From Cryomorphaceae bacterium 1068 (GTDB lineage: Bacteria > Bacteroidota > Bacteroidia > Flavobacteriales_D > Cryomorphaceae), in contig JAPVXR010000004.1 of NCBI GenBank assembly GCA_027214385.1, positions 248,001-312,000 on the forward strand: a stretch of 64,000 bases of DNA, written 5' to 3'. The translations under genes and the position numbers were made by a program. This document shows, in pieces, positions 62,419 to 64,000 of the stretch; positions within the stretch are counted from its first letter, which is position 1, and the number at the start of each line of letters is the position of its first letter. The notes beneath the pieces are model-generated. The model did not search any database, was not told the DNA's origin, and saw only the letters and a list, made by a program, of their open reading frames with translations.

Positions 62419-63683
62419 CGCTGCATGTCTTTTATTCCTGGAATTTTCGAGCTGTGCGGATCCAATTCGGGGTAACCCAAATCCTTGAGGAGTTCGCGCT
62501 CTAGTTCGGGAGTAATAATGTGCTCAATAGCCTCAGCATCGTGGTGCACGTGGTCGGGAGCAATGTTCATCCGCTCGTTCAGATAGAGTTCCCACAAGCG
62601 ATGAAGACGCACTACACGAGTGGCTTCGCTTCGGCCGGTGGTAGTCAATCCATACCTATTCTCTTTGCGGAGCAAAAGGCCCTTTTTAGTCATTCTACTC
62701 AAAAGCAGCTCCAACTCCTTTCCCTGAAATCGTCTGGACCTCAATAGCTGGGGTCGGGAATAAAAGAGGTGCTCATTTTTCTCTCCCAACGAATAAAAAA
62801 GCTTGAGCAAATTCTCTCTTCTGACTTTTTCTTGGTGCGCCTTTCGTTTTCTCGATCGCTGCAGCATGCCTTTGCCTGGAGCAAAAACAAAGGCCATAAT
62901 TGCGATGATGCTCAAGACCATCACAATCCAAGGCCCCGTTGGCATCGATAGAGCCAATGACGAAATGTAGACCCCAATTAATGAACTGATAATCCCAATG
63001 ATCATCGCCAGGATTATCATATGGCTCAACCTTCCTGTAAAGAATCTTGCAGCCGCTGCCGGCGTAATAATCAAGGCGGCCATCAGCACGACACCAACGG
63101 CTTGAATACCAGAAGCCACCGCCAGAACAGTAAGCGAAGACAAAATGAATTGGATGCCCTTAACAGGTAAGCCAATGGCTTTGGCAAAATCGGGATCGAA
63201 AGAGTATAATTTTAGATAGTGATAAGTCAGCACGATGAGCAAAATCAAGGCCGCATCGACCGCTACAAAAAGTGTGATATCAGCAGGTAGCATCGCGGCA
63301 GCTTTCCCGAAAAGAAAGGCCTCCAACCCTGACTGATTGCCATAGTTTGACTGTTGCACATGGGTAAGCAAAACGATCCCAACGGCGAAGAAAACCGTGA
63401 GTACGATAGCAATGGCCGTATCAGGTTTAATCTTAGAGTTTTTTGAAATAAAATCGATACTAAGCAAGCCCAGCCAGCCTGCCACAAAAGCTCCCGGAAA
63501 GAGAATCCAGATATCTTTTTGACCGGTAAACATAAAAGCCAACACCACTCCCGGAAGAAGTGCATGTGCTACGGCATCTCCTACTAAGGCTTGCTTTCTC
63601 AAAAAAGAAAAAACCCCAACCGCAGAAGCCCCTGCACCGATCAAAGCGCAGCCAATCATCACCCATGTAAAGTTGCCACCCAT
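62415..63683 (-). CDS. Metal ABC permease fused to a DtxR/MntR-like metal-dependent regulator domain
   Basis: The 422-aa product has an N-terminal ABC-3 permease (about 5-268, with DAVAHALLPGVVLAF and AVGVVLMAALIITPAAAARF) and a basic linker (about 272-290). The C-terminal part (about 288-415) has a winged-helix region (LLKLFYSLGEKNEHLF; ELLLSRMTKKGLLLRKENRY) and a DtxR/MntR-type dimerisation and metal-binding part (RLHRLWELYL, HVHHDAEAIEHI, LDPHSSKIP). The metal ligands of the family are visible: H380/H381, E384, E387, H388 and the DPH at 409. Such fusions occur in Bacteroidota. The cytoplasmic domain could gate transport by metal status or bind DNA; which one is open. Confidence 0.88.
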   Translation of the reverse strand: MGGNFTWVMIGCALIGAGASAVGVFSFLRKQALVGDAVAHALLPGVVLAFMFTGQKDIWILFPGAFVAGWLGLLSIDFISKNSKIKPDTAIAIVLTVFFAVGIVLLTHVQQSNYGNQSGLEAFLFGKAAAMLPADITLFVAVDAALILLIVLTYHYLKLYSFDPDFAKAIGLPVKGIQFILSSLTVLAVASGIQAVGVVLMAALIITPAAAARFFTGRLSHMIILAMIIGIISSLIGVYISSLALSMPTGPWIVMVLSIIAIMAFVFAPGKGMLQRSRKRKAHQEKVRRENLLKLFYSLGEKNEHLFYSRPQLLRSRRFQGKELELLLSRMTKKGLLLRKENRYGLTTTGRSEATRVVRLHRLWELYLNERMNIAPDHVHHDAEAIEHIITPELERELLKDLGYPELDPHSSKIPGIKDMQR

Positions 63684-63687
63684 TGGA

Positions 63688-64000
63688 TTACTCTTTCATA
63701 TCCTTTTCACGGATAGGATACTCTTTCGACTTTATTAAATCAGCGATTCGACTCAATACATTCAGCTTTCCGCCATAAGCGGTTCTCAAATTCTCTTCGG
63801 TGAGCACGTCCTCCTTAGGGCCCGCCGCCACCAATCGAGTATTCAAGAGAATAACCCAATCAAAAAATTCCAAAGCTGTGTGCAAATCATGGTGAACCAT
63901 GATCACCGTTTTTCCAGCCGTTCGCATCTCTTGCAAAATATTGAGAATGGACTCCTCGCTGGCAGCGTCGATTCCCACAAATGGCTCATCCATGAGGTAG
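63688..64000 (-). CDS. Metal ABC transporter ATP-binding protein (5' part outside window)
   Basis: This is the C-terminal 103 residues of an ABC ATPase; the frame is open to the right edge, so Walker A and the signature motif are outside. The visible part starts in Walker B (YLMDEPFVGID). The H-loop follows (TVIMVHHDLHTALEFFDWVI), and the usual C-terminal tail (GPKEDVLTEENLRTAYGGK) is present. It is the first gene seen of the metal importer, 4 nt before the fused permease. A solute-binding protein gene is expected further upstream but is not in the window. Confidence 0.9.
   Translation of the reverse strand, partial: YLMDEPFVGIDAASEESILNILQEMRTAGKTVIMVHHDLHTALEFFDWVILLNTRLVAAGPKEDVLTEENLRTAYGGKLNVLSRIADLIKSKEYPIREKDMKE

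Noticed and set aside
1-64000. CRISPR arrays, insertion sequences, prophage or integrase genes
   Set aside because: No regularly spaced repeats, transposase, integrase or phage-type genes were seen anywhere in the window.

Overview
The window is a chromosomal segment of a Bacteroidota bacterium, most likely a free-living (probably marine) member of Flavobacteriales. The evidence is a SusC/SusD pair, several proteins with type A or type B T9SS (gliding/secretion) C-terminal sorting domains, Bacteroidota-type promoters (TAnnTTTG -7 boxes), many SpII lipoproteins, and housekeeping gene orders (truB-queA, yceD-rpmF-fabH-accB-accC) usual for this group. No phage, insertion sequence, CRISPR array, rRNA or tRNA gene was seen.

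Layout: 1-10 kb holds tRNA modification (truB, queA), isoprenoid (ispD), a HerA-like ATPase, a 7TM-DISM/SpoIIE phosphatase and a very large TPR/transglutaminase protein. 10-20.4 kb is the most interesting region. A minus-strand operon susC-susD-cyanophycinase (lipoprotein)-cyanophycinase (T9SS-secreted)-YfcC/DcuC carrier faces a plus-strand T9SS surface protein and a cytoplasmic isoaspartyl peptidase. Together they look like a complete system for capturing, cutting, importing and hydrolysing cyanophycin (poly-Asp-Arg) or a related isopeptide polymer. A 27-nt motif is present, in the same orientation, in the leaders of both divergent units.

20.4-30.4 kb holds outer-membrane proteins, a lipoprotein, an amidohydrolase pair in which only one of three metal sites looks intact, and a free-standing NUMOD4/HNH protein. 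30.4-36.5 kb holds trpS and gatC with mirrored promoters, then lepA and an ECF sigma/anti-sigma pair. A near-identical ECF-type promoter lies in front of both the sigma gene and an outer-membrane protein gene, which defines a small autoregulated regulon. 36.7-44.5 kb holds two large type B T9SS surface proteins, metF and ribE. 44.6-53 kb is core metabolism: leucyl aminopeptidase, pdxA, yceD-rpmF, fabH, accBC and dxs.

53-59.8 kb is a TetR-TolC-MFP-RND efflux operon with a candidate operator. The 400-nt gap that follows contains a dense set of nested inverted repeats, possibly a structured RNA or dispersed repeat, ahead of asnS. The window ends in a metal ABC importer in which one permease is fused to a DtxR/MntR-like regulator.

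Functions are assigned from motifs, lengths and context only; no database search was run.
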